A stretch of DNA of 64,000 bases from Clostridia bacterium (GCA_018399635.1 JAGYOH010000006.1:62001-126000), one strand, 5' to 3'; counted from the first letter of the stretch, positions 17,449 to 25,410 are shown. Translations and numbers: made by a program. The notes: generated from the sequence alone by a model not told the origin.

Positions 17449-17540
17449 TGTGGATAAGTTGGGGTATACGAACAAAATTTCAGTAGAATACCCTTCAAAA
17501 GGGACTTTATGAACAAGTGTTTTGTGGATAGTGTGGATAA
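17449..17540. promoter_or_regulatory. DnaA-box cluster
   Basis: Two perfect copies of TGTGGATAA (reverse of TTATCCACA) occur at 17449-17457 and 17532-17540. A near match, TGTGGATAG, lies at 17523-17531 immediately next to the last one. No replication gene or AT-rich unwinding array accompanies them. They lie just upstream of the selenoprotein promoter. Confidence 0.55.
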
Positions 17541-17568
17541 GTTCTCTGAGAAAGGTTTTTTTGAGGTA

Positions 17569-17597
17569 TTGACAAAACCCCGATAGATGAATAGAAT
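17569..17597 (+). promoter_or_regulatory. promoter of the selenoprotein-glutaredoxin pair
   Basis: TTGACA and TAGAAT with a 17-base spacer sit 36 bases before the selenoprotein start. Confidence 0.75.
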
Positions 17598-17632
17598 AAT
17601 CAAAGACTATAAAAAAGTTCAGGGAGGATTTC

Positions 17633-17938
17633 ATGTCGATTCAAATCTCCGAGAGTGCCGTCAGGCGCATCAAGGAAATCCTGGCCGAAAGAAAAGAACA
17701 GGACGATCGATACGTTAGAATATTCCTGAAGGGATTTACTTGAGGGGGGCCGAGTTTCGGCATTTCTCTGGATGAGAGATACAAAGAGGACCTCGTATTT
17801 AATCAGGATGAAATCCGGTTCGCAGTAGAAGAATCACTTTTAGAGGATTATAAAGACTTTGAAATCGACTATTCCGATAATCGCTTGTCCAGTGGTTTTT
17901 TAGTCAGAGCCAGATGGGCTCCCCAAAGTCAATGTTGA
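17633..17938 (+). CDS. HesB-like (IscA-type) selenoprotein, UGA read as selenocysteine
   Basis: One frame opens with ATG (17633, preceded by AGGGAGGATTTC) and runs to TGA at 17936-17938, interrupted only by TGA at codon 37 (17741-17743). Reading that codon as Sec gives 101 residues. The local context FLKGFT-U-GGPSFGISLDE matches the region around the first conserved cysteine of A-type iron-sulfur carriers (IscA/HesB). The C-terminus has SSGFLVRARWAP and a final Cys. HesB-like selenoproteins are known in anaerobes. Right after the UGA, GCCGA-GTT-TCGGC (17749-17761) can form a small hairpin with a G-starting loop, as needed for a bacterial SECIS, although its loop is nearer the UGA than usual. 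A glutaredoxin follows 13 bases later. A sequencing error or nonsense mutation is the alternative, but conservation on both sides argues against decay. Confidence 0.85.
17744..17775 (+). promoter_or_regulatory. candidate bacterial SECIS element
   Basis: The stem GCCGA/TCGGC encloses the triloop GTT, with possible extension by flanking GAG/CTC pairing. It begins directly after the in-frame UGA at 17741. The UGA-to-loop distance (about 10 bases) is shorter than in well-studied elements, so the exact fold is uncertain. Confidence 0.5.
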
Positions 17939-17951
17939 GGAGGATTAAGAA

Positions 17952-18179
17952 ATGAAGAATGTTGTGATTTACACCAGCAATACCTGTGGGTATTGTCATG
18001 CGGCAAAGAAGTTTTTGGATTCCATGAGTGTCTCCTATACGGAAAAGAACGTTTCTGTGGATGCTGAAGCCAGAAAAGAACTGATCCAAAAGGGATTCAT
18101 GGGCGTTCCTGTGATCATCGTCGATGAAGAAGTCGTACAAGGCTTTGACAAGGTAAAATTACAGGAGTTGCTGGCCTAG
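17952..18179 (+). CDS. glutaredoxin-like protein
   Basis: This 75-residue thioredoxin-fold protein of the glutaredoxin/NrdH class has the redox motif CGYC near residues 12-15 (YTSNTCGYCHAAKKFL), a cis-proline loop GVPVIIVDEE and the terminal GFDKVKLQELL. Its length equals that of Clostridial YruB-type glutaredoxins. It sits 13 bases after the HesB-like selenoprotein and shares its promoter, suggesting that it reduces that protein or cooperates in iron-sulfur or selenium chemistry. A strong terminator follows. Confidence 0.9.
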   Translation: MKNVVIYTSNTCGYCHAAKKFLDSMSVSYTEKNVSVDAEARKELIQKGFMGVPVIIVDEEVVQGFDKVKLQELLA

Positions 18180-18190
18180 TCAATAATGAA

Positions 18191-18220
18191 CCCCCTTCTC
18201 AATGAGAAGGGGGTTTTTTA
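18191..18220 (+). terminator. terminator after the glutaredoxin gene
   Basis: CCCCCTTCTC and GAGAAGGGGG with loop AAT are followed by seven T residues. Confidence 0.9.
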
Positions 18221-18266
18221 TGCTTTGTTGCCAGAACCCTTGTGGCCTCAGTCATGAGAGGTTCAA
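18220..18266 (+). repeat. IS200/IS605-type end remnant, copy A
   Basis: TGCTTTGTTGCCAGAAC leads into an imperfect palindrome and ends with GAGGTTCAA. The same 17 bases and layout recur at 48973-49019. Ends of IS200/IS605 elements have such a subterminal hairpin followed by TTCAA-like ends. No transposase is present nearby. Confidence 0.45.
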
Positions 18267-18934
18267 ATGAAAAGTTCGTCTTCCAGGGCCTCGAGGTCGA
18301 CGATGGTAAATCGGGACTGGTCAAAATCAATCATGCCGAGTTTCTTCATGTGGTTCAGCTCCCTGGAGAGGGAGGGCCTTTCCACCGCAAGGTGTTCTGA
18401 GAGCCTTTTGCGGTTGAGGGAAATTTCAAAGCTGGTGGATTTTTTCTGCTTTGATTCCTCCATGAGATACATGGCGATTTTTTTCCGTAGGGTGCTCAGG
18501 GACAGAATCTTGACTTTGGCATTCATCTGGTAGAGTTTGTTGGAGAGCAGCATCAGGAAATTCTCCAGAAGAATGGGATGGTGGAGGAGTCCGTGGATAA
18601 GCTTGTCCTTTTTGATGAGGAGCAGGGTGGTGGGAGTCTTGGTCTGGACCGTCACCGGAAACTGGTTGTGGGTGGAAAAAATCATGGCCTCGGCAAAAAC
18701 CTCGGCGACCCCCAGTTCCATGTGGGTGATCACCTTGCCGCTGGGAAAGATCGTCTGCAGTTCAACAGCACCTTTTAAAATGATGGCGATGCTGTCACAG
18801 ACCTCTTCTTCGACAAAAACCAGAGAGTTCTTTTGATATTCTTGAATCTGGGTATCTATGAAACCCAGCAGGTGTTTGATCTGGGATTGGTTCAATCCCC
18901 TGAAGAGCAGGGACTTTTCCAGGATGGCAATCAT
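18263..18934 (-). CDS. Crp/Fnr family transcriptional regulator
   Basis: This 223-residue regulator has an N-terminal cyclic-nucleotide-binding-like beta barrel (about 15-120) and a C-terminal winged helix-turn-helix (about 150-215; NRKRLSEHLAVERPSLSRELNHMKKLGMI). The four-cysteine iron-sulfur signature of Fnr is absent, with only one Cys (residue 46). It is divergent from the hybrid cluster protein gene, with a palindromic site GTAACAGTTGTTAC in the shared region. It is therefore the likely activator of hcp, comparable in role to HcpR and related regulators of nitrosative stress. The ligand, possibly haem or NO, is unknown. Confidence 0.88.
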   Translation of the reverse strand: MIAILEKSLLFRGLNQSQIKHLLGFIDTQIQEYQKNSLVFVEEEVCDSIAIILKGAVELQTIFPSGKVITHMELGVAEVFAEAMIFSTHNQFPVTVQTKTPTTLLLIKKDKLIHGLLHHPILLENFLMLLSNKLYQMNAKVKILSLSTLRKKIAMYLMEESKQKKSTSFEISLNRKRLSEHLAVERPSLSRELNHMKKLGMIDFDQSRFTIVDLEALEDELFI

Positions 18935-18951
18935 GAAACCTCCTTAAAATA

Positions 18952-18965
18952 GTAACAGTTGTTAC
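18952..18965. promoter_or_regulatory. Crp/Fnr-type operator for hcp
   Basis: GTAACA-GT-TGTTAC is a perfect palindrome fitting the GTA-N8-TAC form. Its centre is about 42 bases upstream of the start site predicted from TATACT (18989-18994). That is the classic class II activator position relative to hcp, and the site is also close to the regulator's own start. Confidence 0.7.
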
Positions 18966-19027
18966 ATCAATCGACCTTACATATTCAGTATACTTGATTG
19001 AAAGGTAAAATTTAAGGAGGAAATGAA

Positions 19028-20656
19028 ATGAGTATGTTTTGTTATCAGTGTCAAGAGACTGCCAGGAATCAGGGGTGTACGGTCAGGGGTGTCTGCGGCA
19101 AGCCCTCGGATGTGGCAAATCTTCAAGACTTGTTGATTTATTTATCCAAGGGACTGGCCAGGGTGAACGTCATCGCCGAGAAGAACCAGGTCAAGCATCC
19201 GAGAATAGCCATCGCTCTCAAGGACAACCTCTTCACCACCATCACCAATGCCAACTTCGATAAAGAGGCGATTGTCAAAAAAATCAATACGACCCTGGAT
19301 TTGAGGGAGGCTCTCAAGAAGGAACTCCAGCTCGGTGATGAGGGGATGCCTGATGCCGTGACCTGGATTTCCAGGGATGTCAAGGCCATGGAGGCAAAAG
19401 CCGGGACCATCGGAGTGCTTTCCATCGAGGATGAGGACGTCCGGTCCCTCAAGGAACTCATCACCTACGGGCTGAAGGGAATCGCCGCCTACGGCGAACA
19501 CGCCTACAACCTCCATGAGATCGACGAAGAGGTGGACCATTTCATTCAAGACACCCTGTCCCTGCTCCTCGATGACGTTTCAGTGGAAGATCTGATCGGG
19601 CACACCTTGAAAACCGGCGAATGCGGTGTGAAGGTCATGGCCCTCCTTGACAAGGCCAATACCCGGGCTTATGGCAGCCCGGAGATCACCCAGGTGAACA
19701 TCGGCGTCAAGAATCTTCCGGGTATTCTGGTCAGCGGCCATGATCTCAAGGACTTTGAAATGCTGCTGGAGCAGACCAAGGACCAGGGCATCCACATCTA
19801 CACCCACAGTGAAATGCTTCCCGCCAACTACTATCCCAGGTTCAAGCAGTATGAACACTTTGTCGGCAATTACGGGAATGCCTGGTGGCAGCAGGACAAG
19901 GAATTCGATACCTTCAAGGGTCCCATATTGATGACCACCAACTGCATCGTGCCGGTGAAGGACAGCTACAAGGACCGGATCTACACCACGGGCTCTGCCG
20001 GATATCCCGGCGTGCCCCACATCGAGGCGGATGAAAAGGGTTACAAGGACTTCAGCGTGATCATCGAGCAGGCGAAAATATCCCAGTCCCCCGTCGAAAT
20101 TGAAAAGGGGACCATCACGGGCGGCTTCGCCCATGATCAAGTGGTGAAACTTGCCGACAAAATCGTGGATGCCGTCAAAACCGGTGCCATCAAGCAGTTC
20201 TTCGTCATGGCCGGCTGTGATGGCCGGATGAAGTCCAGGGACTACTATACCCAGTTTGCCCGGGCGTTGCCCAAGGACACCGTCATTCTAACCGCCGGCT
20301 GTGCGAAATACCGATACAACAAGCTTGATCTCGGGGACATCGGCGGTATTCCCAGGGTGCTTGATGCAGGCCAGTGCAACGATTCCTATTCTCTGGCGGT
20401 CATCGCCCTCAAGCTCAAGGAAATCTTCGAGCTCAATGATATCAACGAGCTGCCGATTTCCTACAATATCGCCTGGTATGAGCAGAAAGCAGTGATCGTT
20501 CTCCTGGCCCTGCTCAGTCTGGGTGTCAAGGATATCCACCTCGGGCCGACCCTGCCCGCCTTCCTTTCCCCGAACGTGGTCGATGTGTTGGTAGAGAATT
20601 TCGGGATTGCAGGCATCACGGATGTTGAAAGTGATCTGAAAATATTTTTGGGTTGA
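19028..20656 (+). CDS. hcp: hydroxylamine reductase / hybrid cluster protein
   Basis: This 542-residue metalloprotein carries a cubane Fe-S cluster and the hybrid Fe-S-O cluster. Family members reduce hydroxylamine in vitro and nitric oxide in vivo. The N-terminus [17 protein letters not shown] contains the cubane ligands in the short C-x2-C spacing of anaerobes. Later blocks [43 protein letters not shown] and [16 protein letters not shown] contain hybrid-cluster ligands. No hcr reductase gene follows, but rubredoxins and NADH-linked flavoproteins are nearby. Expression is probably driven by the divergent Crp/Fnr protein. Confidence 0.96.
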   Translation: MSMFCYQCQETARNQGCTVRGVCGKPSDVANLQDLLIYLSKGLARVNVIAEKNQVKHPRIAIALKDNLFTTITNANFDKEAIVKKINTTLDLREALKKELQLGDEGMPDAVTWISRDVKAMEAKAGTIGVLSIEDEDVRSLKELITYGLKGIAAYGEHAYNLHEIDEEVDHFIQDTLSLLLDDVSVEDLIGHTLKTGECGVKVMALLDKANTRAYGSPEITQVNIGVKNLPGILVSGHDLKDFEMLLEQTKDQGIHIYTHSEMLPANYYPRFKQYEHFVGNYGNAWWQQDKEFDTFKGPILMTTNCIVPVKDSYKDRIYTTGSAGYPGVPHIEADEKGYKDFSVIIEQAKISQSPVEIEKGTITGGFAHDQVVKLADKIVDAVKTGAIKQFFVMAGCDGRMKSRDYYTQFARALPKDTVILTAGCAKYRYNKLDLGDIGGIPRVLDAGQCNDSYSLAVIALKLKEIFELNDINELPISYNIAWYEQKAVIVLLALLSLGVKDIHLGPTLPAFLSPNVVDVLVENFGIAGITDVESDLKIFLG

Positions 20657-20700
20657 TGATTGAAGCACAAGACTTGAAAAGAGGATTTTAAAGGGGTTTC

Positions 20701-20722
20701 GGACCCTTTGAGGTCCTTTTTT
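20701..20722 (+). terminator. hcp terminator
   Basis: GGACC and GGTCC enclose CTTTGA and are followed by eight T residues. Confidence 0.75.
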
Positions 20723-20776
20723 TTAGAATCGCGCTTGTTAAACAATTCTCAATCCCTTGCAATCACTGGATTGAGG

Positions 20777-20806
20777 TTGATAAGTGCCACTTCAATAAGA
20801 TATAAT
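20777..20806 (+). promoter_or_regulatory. promoter of the CoA-disulfide reductase gene
   Basis: TTGATA and TATAAT are separated by 18 bases, roughly 95 bases before the start codon. Confidence 0.65.
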
Positions 20807-20904
20807 GGGTAGCGAAGAACTTCCAAGCAATCGCTGATGATGACCAGTCCCTTCGGGCCGTCCAGTGACAGAATTAATTTCTGATCAAATTTGAGGAGGA
20901 TGTC

Positions 20905-22650
20905 ATGTCAAAGAAAGTAATCGTCGTAGGCGGTGTTGCGGGTGGTGCCACAGCAGTAGCCCGTCTCAGAAGAGTCGATGATCATGCCGAGATCATCATG
21001 ATGGAAAAGGGTGAATTCATTTCCTTTGCGAACTGCGGTTTACCTTATTATGTGGGTGGGACCATCGAGGATAGGGAGTCCTTGCTGGTACAGACCCCGG
21101 AAGCGATGGAAAGTCGATTCAACGTTTCAGTCAGGACCTTCAATGAGGTCACCCGAATCGACAGGGAACAAAAGCTCGTCGAGGTCAAGAATCTGAAAAC
21201 CGGCGACAGCTATGAGGAAAGCTACGACACCCTGCTGCTTTCACCGGGCTCGGTACCGCTGAAACCACCGATTCCAGGAATCGACGCCCCCAATATTTTC
21301 ACCCTCTGGACGATTCCGGATGTGGATCAGATCAAAAGCTATGTGATGGAGAACGATATCAAGGAGGTTGCCGTCATCGGCGGTGGATTCATTGGCATCG
21401 AAATGGCGGAAAACTTCAGAGAACTCGGCATCAATGTGACCATCGTGGAAATGCTCGACCAGGTCATGGCGCCAATTGACTTTGACATGGCTCAGATCGT
21501 TCACCAGCATCTCAAGGACCACGGGGTCAATCTGGTACTGGGTGACGGGGTCGATCATTTTGAAAATGAAGGCAAGCAGACAGCCGTGGTCCTCAAAAGC
21601 GGCAACAAGGTCAAGGCGGACATGGTCATGCTGTCCATCGGCGTCAGACCCCAGACGGAACTGGCAAAGGCCGCCGGTCTCGAGGTGGGACCCAGAGGAC
21701 ATATCGTGGTGGATGATTACATGATGACCAGTGATGAGAACATCTACGCCATCGGAGACGCCATCGAGGTGGTGGACTACATCACCAAGACCAAAACCGC
21801 CGTTCCTCTGGCGGGACCTGCCAACAAGCAGGGCAGAATCGCAGCCAACAACATTCTTGGCGACAAGAAGGAAAAATACAAGGGGACTCAGGGAACCTCC
21901 ATTGCCAAGGTTTTTGATATTTCCGTGGCTTCGACGGGTCACAATGAAAAAATGCTCAAGCGCAACGGCCTGGAACTCAGAAAAGATTATCTGAAGATGG
22001 TCCTGCATCCCAAGCACCACGTGGATTACTATCCCGGTGCAGAGGCTATGACTCTGAAGGTGCTATTCGACAAAGCAGGCAAGATTCTCGGAGCCCAGGG
22101 TATCGGCGGAGAAGGTGTGGACAAGCGCATCGATATCATCGCCACCGCCATCCGTTTCGGTGCGACGGTCTATGATCTCAAGGAACTTGAACTGGCTTAT
22201 GCACCTCCCTACAACGGTGCCAAGGATCCTGTGAACTTTGTAGGTTTCTTCGGCGAAAATATTCTTGAAGGCATGATCGATCTGGTCTTCGCCGACGAGG
22301 TGATGGACCAGGATATGGAAAACACCATCTTCCTGGATGTCAGGGGTCCTGAAGAGGTGGCGGCAAGAGGGAAAATCGCCGGCTCTGTGAATATTCCCCT
22401 CGGCGTGTTGAGGGATCGACTGGGCGAGCTCGACGCTTCCAAGAAAATCATCGTTTACTGCATCATGGGAGTTTCCGGCTATGTGGCCAGCAGGATCCTG
22501 ATGCAGAATGGCTTCAATCAGGTCTACAACCTTGCCGGTGGCTATCAAAGCTATTCCATCGAATTCTGCCAGGAGGGATCCGACCTCAGCAGTTGCGGTG
22601 GTCGCGTTTATGAAAAAGCCGAATTCACCGAAGCCGGTGAAGCGGAGTAG
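20905..22650 (+). CDS. CoA-disulfide reductase / polysulfide reductase with C-terminal rhodanese domain
   Basis: This 581-residue flavoprotein begins with a dinucleotide fold (VVGGVAGG, residues 7-14) and the single redox cysteine Cys44 in SFANCGLPYYVGG, diagnostic of CoA-disulfide reductases and related NADH oxidases. A second dinucleotide fold lies near residue 155 (VAVIGGGFIGIEMAE). The last ~110 residues are a rhodanese domain with active-site Cys519 in VYCIMGVSGYVASR. Such CoADR-RHD fusions (for example Npsr in Shewanella) reduce CoA persulfides or polysulfide, which fits other sulfur-transfer genes here. It is monocistronic, with AGGAGG before the ATG and a hairpin after the stop. Confidence 0.92.
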   Translation: MSKKVIVVGGVAGGATAVARLRRVDDHAEIIMMEKGEFISFANCGLPYYVGGTIEDRESLLVQTPEAMESRFNVSVRTFNEVTRIDREQKLVEVKNLKTGDSYEESYDTLLLSPGSVPLKPPIPGIDAPNIFTLWTIPDVDQIKSYVMENDIKEVAVIGGGFIGIEMAENFRELGINVTIVEMLDQVMAPIDFDMAQIVHQHLKDHGVNLVLGDGVDHFENEGKQTAVVLKSGNKVKADMVMLSIGVRPQTELAKAAGLEVGPRGHIVVDDYMMTSDENIYAIGDAIEVVDYITKTKTAVPLAGPANKQGRIAANNILGDKKEKYKGTQGTSIAKVFDISVASTGHNEKMLKRNGLELRKDYLKMVLHPKHHVDYYPGAEAMTLKVLFDKAGKILGAQGIGGEGVDKRIDIIATAIRFGATVYDLKELELAYAPPYNGAKDPVNFVGFFGENILEGMIDLVFADEVMDQDMENTIFLDVRGPEEVAARGKIAGSVNIPLGVLRDRLGELDASKKIIVYCIMGVSGYVASRILMQNGFNQVYNLAGGYQSYSIEFCQEGSDLSSCGGRVYEKAEFTEAGEAE

Positions 22651-22678
22651 ATAAAAGATAGATAGAGAGATTTTTTGA

Positions 22679-22710
22679 GGGTGCGGACGAGGGCTGTCCG
22701 CTCCCTTTGT
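22679..22710 (+). terminator. weak terminator after the CoA-disulfide reductase gene
   Basis: GGG-GCGGAC and GTCCGC-CCC pair with one mismatch on each side, followed by TTTGT. The T-run is short, so read-through into the TlpA-like gene is possible. Confidence 0.5.
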
Positions 22711-22725
22711 ATAGGAGGATATTGA

Positions 22726-23304
22726 TTGAAAAAAAGATGGATTGGTTTTTTCATGATCATCATCATGGGAAGCATTTTGGCGGGTTGCAGTGAAGTCCAG
22801 GACATCGAGGAGGCACCGGCGGTCAATCATTCGGAAGAAGAGACCCGGGGGGAGGAAGTGGAAACCGTCGAGGAAGGCGCATTTCCGGGGATGAGGGCCT
22901 ATGATTTCATCCTTGAGGATTTTGAGGGGAATTCTGTCAGACTTTCCGACTACCGGGGAAAATCCGTCATGCTCTTTTTCTGGGCTTCCTGGTGTCCCTA
23001 CTGCGGAGAACAGATGAAGGTCATGAGCGAAATGTATCCCGATCTTGATGCCGGCCGCTACGTGATTCTCGGCGTCAACCTCATGGAGGCGGAGAAGAAT
23101 TCCGACGATGCCGTGATGAAAATCCAAGAAAAGCAGGCTCAATTCACCAATCTGATCGATGCGGAGAGTGAAGTGGCCCTGAAATACGGGGCCCGTACGA
23201 TTCCTCTGAGTGTTTTCATCGACCCTGAGGGCATCGTCAGTGCCAGTATCGTGGGGCCCTTGGACGAGGGCCAGATCATGGCCCAGTTCATGGCGGCGAA
23301 TTAA
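22726..23304 (+). CDS. TlpA/ResA-like thioredoxin-fold lipoprotein
   Basis: This 192-residue exported lipoprotein has signal sequence and lipobox ILAGC, then an acidic linker. A redoxin domain follows with CPYC (Cys90, Cys93 in FFWASWCPYCGEQM) and the cis-Pro region RTIPLSVFIDPEG. Such proteins transfer electrons to extracytoplasmic disulfides. The start is TTG at 22726, placed after TAGGAGGATA; no ATG is available nearby. It follows the CoA-disulfide reductase gene after a weak hairpin and is closed by a strong terminator. Confidence 0.88.
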   Translation: MKKRWIGFFMIIIMGSILAGCSEVQDIEEAPAVNHSEEETRGEEVETVEEGAFPGMRAYDFILEDFEGNSVRLSDYRGKSVMLFFWASWCPYCGEQMKVMSEMYPDLDAGRYVILGVNLMEAEKNSDDAVMKIQEKQAQFTNLIDAESEVALKYGARTIPLSVFIDPEGIVSASIVGPLDEGQIMAQFMAAN

Positions 23305-23312
23305 TTGTGTCA

Positions 23313-23351
23313 AAAGAAAGACCCTCGACCTTGCCAGGTCGAGGGTCTTTT
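23313..23351 (+). terminator. terminator of the TlpA-like gene
   Basis: AAAGACCCTCGACCT and AGGTCGAGGGTCTTT form a perfect 15 bp stem. Its end overlaps the first base pairs of the long direct repeat. Confidence 0.92.
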
Positions 23352-23445
23352 GATTCTCTTGCCGGAAAAACTCTTGACCACCCATGCGAGGGGAAAGAGC
23401 AAGACCCGTCAATGAATTGACCTTTTTCAAGAAGGATGATAAAAT
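23347..23445. repeat. 98-99 bp direct repeat, left copy (probable long target-site duplication)
   Basis: This segment recurs at 26666-26763 with one indel and one substitution. Both copies contain a promoter-like TTGACC-N17-TAAAAT and end at the last base of that -10. The copies directly flank inverted repeats of an IS-like island. Confidence 0.85.
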
Positions 23446-23463
23446 CCCGCGTTTGACACTTGT
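23446..23463 (+). repeat. left terminal inverted repeat of the IS1634-like element
   Basis: CCCGCG-TTTGACACTTGT corresponds to the reverse complement of 26646-26665, with a two-base insertion in the right copy. Confidence 0.75.
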
Positions 23464-23512
23464 AAGACGACAGAAGCTCTGAACCCCTTGCAATCAAGCT
23501 GTCCAGAGCTTT

Positions 23513-23886
23513 TTAAGGGCCTTGTTTTTTGCGTACCTTTTTACTCAGCTTCGTCTGTTTGAATATTTTTTGCCTGTTTTTTGTGCTGACAATCTCATAG
23601 TCGGTATTGAACCCGAAGGACTGGTGCAGGGCGTCAGTGAAATCGGTTCTGGTGTAGGTCGGCACATAGCCTTCAGCGGGAACGTGGTAGAAGTTCATTT
23701 CCCTGAGTTGTGTGATGATCTGCGAGTTGGTGATGGCTTCACTGAGTTGTTTCTCCAGGTACCGGTAGAGCACCAGGGCCAAAAAACAGGTCGTGAAGTG
23801 GGCCTTGATGCGGTCATCCCGGCTCAGATAGACGGGTCTGGCCCTGAAATCGGTCTTCAGGAGCCGGAAGTTCTCTTCAATCTCTT
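23513..23886 (-). pseudogene. IS1634-like transposase, C-terminal fragment
   Basis: Minus-strand translation gives about 124 residues of the C-terminal end of an IS4-superfamily, IS1634-like transposase: EIEENFRLLKTDFRARP (with the third catalytic acid of the DDE triad), YLSRDDRIKAHFTT, ALVLYRYLEKQL and a lysine-rich tail. The normal stop is retained, but the protein is cut at about 23886, where the sequence switches to IstB coding on the opposite strand. Roughly three quarters of the transposase is missing and no start is present. Confidence 0.85.
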
Positions 23887-24085
23887 ATCCAACAGAAAGG
23901 ATAAGGGAAGCATCATCATCACATCAAATCTAACCTTTGATCGATGGAATGAAATCTTCAATGATACGGTCCTGACAGGCACACTAGTTGACCGGTTGGC
24001 TCACAAAGCACATATTCTGGATATCTCTAGAGAGATGAGTCATCGCTTTGAGGAAACAATCTCTTGGCTTAAGAATCAAGAATAA
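23884..24085 (+). pseudogene. istB: IS21-family IstB ATPase, C-terminal fragment
   Basis: About 66 residues match the end of IstB, the helper ATPase of IS21 transposition: KGSIIITSNLTFDRWNEIF, DRLAHKAHILDI and SHRFEETISWLKNQE. The Walker motifs and istA are absent. The 3' flank holds two GTGGACCA copies (24087 and 24111), resembling the multiple terminal repeats of IS21 elements. The fragment joins the IS1634-like remnant directly. Confidence 0.8.
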
Positions 24086-24086
24086 G

Positions 24087-24118
24087 GTGGACCATTTTTC
24101 AACTGATCGAGTGGACCA
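24087..24118. repeat. IS21-like terminal repeats
   Basis: GTGGACCA occurs at 24087-24094 and again at 24111-24118, just after the istB stop, as at the end of an IS21 element. Confidence 0.45.
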
Positions 24119-24180
24119 AATTTGGGTTGACAAATACACCAGAAAAGCGATTTTGCCATTTTGAGTTCAAAAATGAAAAC

Positions 24181-24242
24181 AACCCACCAATATACCGTCT
24201 CAGTCCAGAGTTTTCCGATGCTAGAGACTTTATTGGTGGGTT
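24181..24242. repeat. long imperfect hairpin between IS debris and abiEii
   Basis: AACCCACCAATA and TATTGGTGGGTT (12 bp perfect) enclose a second stem, GTCTC/GAGAC. There is no U-tract at its ends, so it is not a standard terminator for the abiEii gene ending at 24304. It may be a structured transcript or a DNA site. Confidence 0.55.
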
Positions 24243-24303
24243 ATTTGATAGGTTGAAAATAGAATAGCCCACCCTATGAATGGTGAACTATTGCAATCTG
24301 AAT

Positions 24304-25401
24304 CTATGAAGTTTCTTCTGCAGTTTTCTGACTGAGTATCTCGATGCTCTTGTACCAATAAAAATACGCTTCAGGATCAAATTTCATGATTATTTTGAAT
24401 TTCGTGAAATCAGGATGTTCTATCACTAGCTCTCTCAAATCTACTTTTGGATCAAACTTCTCAACATCTGCAATTTCGTGTTTTATTAAAAGTGATAGGT
24501 ACGCGGCTTTGGATGCACTGTTAATTGCGCTCTCTACTATATAGTTTCTAGAGAAAATGTAATCCTTTATCCTATTGACTCCCAGCTGTAACTGATCATA
24601 AACGCCTTTTTCGATCCGACCTCTTTCACTTAAAATTCTAGAGGTTTCAAAAATATCTTCAAGAACGTCTCTATACGATAACTCCTCATCTCGTTCACGA
24701 TAGATTAGTTCCTGCTGTGCCATCTGTTTGAATGTCTGGCTCACTGTATTGACATCATTCATTTCATCAAACAAGTTACCTACGTCAAAGAGCTGTTTGA
24801 TGATTTCCAACTCTTTACTCTTTCCGTAAGGGATACCTGTAGTATTTGGTGCATAAGCTGTCAATTTATCACCTAAAATACAATCCACGCTCGGCACATG
24901 AACCTGGACTGATGGTTCAGAGTATTCTATAAAACTACAGTTTATGGTCTTCTCAATCACATCTACATAATGGCTTTTTTCGTATAGAATATCCAAAAGG
25001 ATGTAGTTCTCATCTTCATTAAGTGACGATGTGTAGAATGCTTTATAGTGGGCTTTTGGGACTTCGTTATTTCCACTTCTTACACTCTCTTCAAAATGGG
25101 TGAAGATACCGCTCTTTTCAATAATTTCAGTAAGAATGTTGTCCATGTCGACTTCATGCTTTTGCTTCTCAATAATAATGTCGATGTCTATCGAGAATCT
25201 GTGCATCTGATTAAGAAGAAGGAGTAGCGAGGTTCCCCCTTTGAAAATAAATTCCAAATCTGTTTTTGCTAGTTCTTCTAACAGATGAAAAGCTTTAGTT
25301 ACTTTTTCGATAAGTGTTGGATCCGCTTTCTTCTTACCTCTTTTGTAATCAGTGCTCTTTTTCACAATCCATTCTTTTGTGTATGTCGTCTCGTGTATCA
25401 T
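24304..25401 (-). CDS. abiEii: AbiEii/AbiGii-type nucleotidyltransferase toxin
   Basis: This 365-residue protein has the DNA polymerase beta-like nucleotidyltransferase signature of AbiEii toxins: FKGGTSLLLLLNQMHRFSID (about residues 55-74) followed by IDI, giving the GG-x-S...R-x-S-x-D-x-D layout. A later block GDKLTAYAPNTTGIPYGK contains the conserved KxxA region. AbiEii is the toxin of a type IV toxin-antitoxin system that can abort phage infection. The ATG at 25401 follows GAGGTGATTT and lies nine bases after the abiEi stop. Its codon use is AT-rich compared with flanking genes, supporting acquisition by transfer. Confidence 0.85.
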   Translation of the reverse strand: MIHETTYTKEWIVKKSTDYKRGKKKADPTLIEKVTKAFHLLEELAKTDLEFIFKGGTSLLLLLNQMHRFSIDIDIIIEKQKHEVDMDNILTEIIEKSGIFTHFEESVRSGNNEVPKAHYKAFYTSSLNEDENYILLDILYEKSHYVDVIEKTINCSFIEYSEPSVQVHVPSVDCILGDKLTAYAPNTTGIPYGKSKELEIIKQLFDVGNLFDEMNDVNTVSQTFKQMAQQELIYRERDEELSYRDVLEDIFETSRILSERGRIEKGVYDQLQLGVNRIKDYIFSRNYIVESAINSASKAAYLSLLIKHEIADVEKFDPKVDLRELVIEHPDFTKFKIIMKFDPEAYFYWYKSIEILSQKTAEETS

Positions 25402-25410
25402 CAAATCACC

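Noticed and set aside
17449-17540. Chromosomal origin of replication.
   Set aside because: DnaA boxes are present but no dnaA, dnaN, recF or gyrase genes and no AT-rich unwinding region occur nearby. The metG-rnmV-rsmA cluster is origin-proximal in Bacillus but does not itself mark oriC.
17741-17743. TGA as a nonsense mutation making the HesB-like gene a pseudogene.
   Set aside because: Both flanks retain family sequence in the same frame, ribosome site and promoter are good, and Sec at this position is known for HesB-like proteins.
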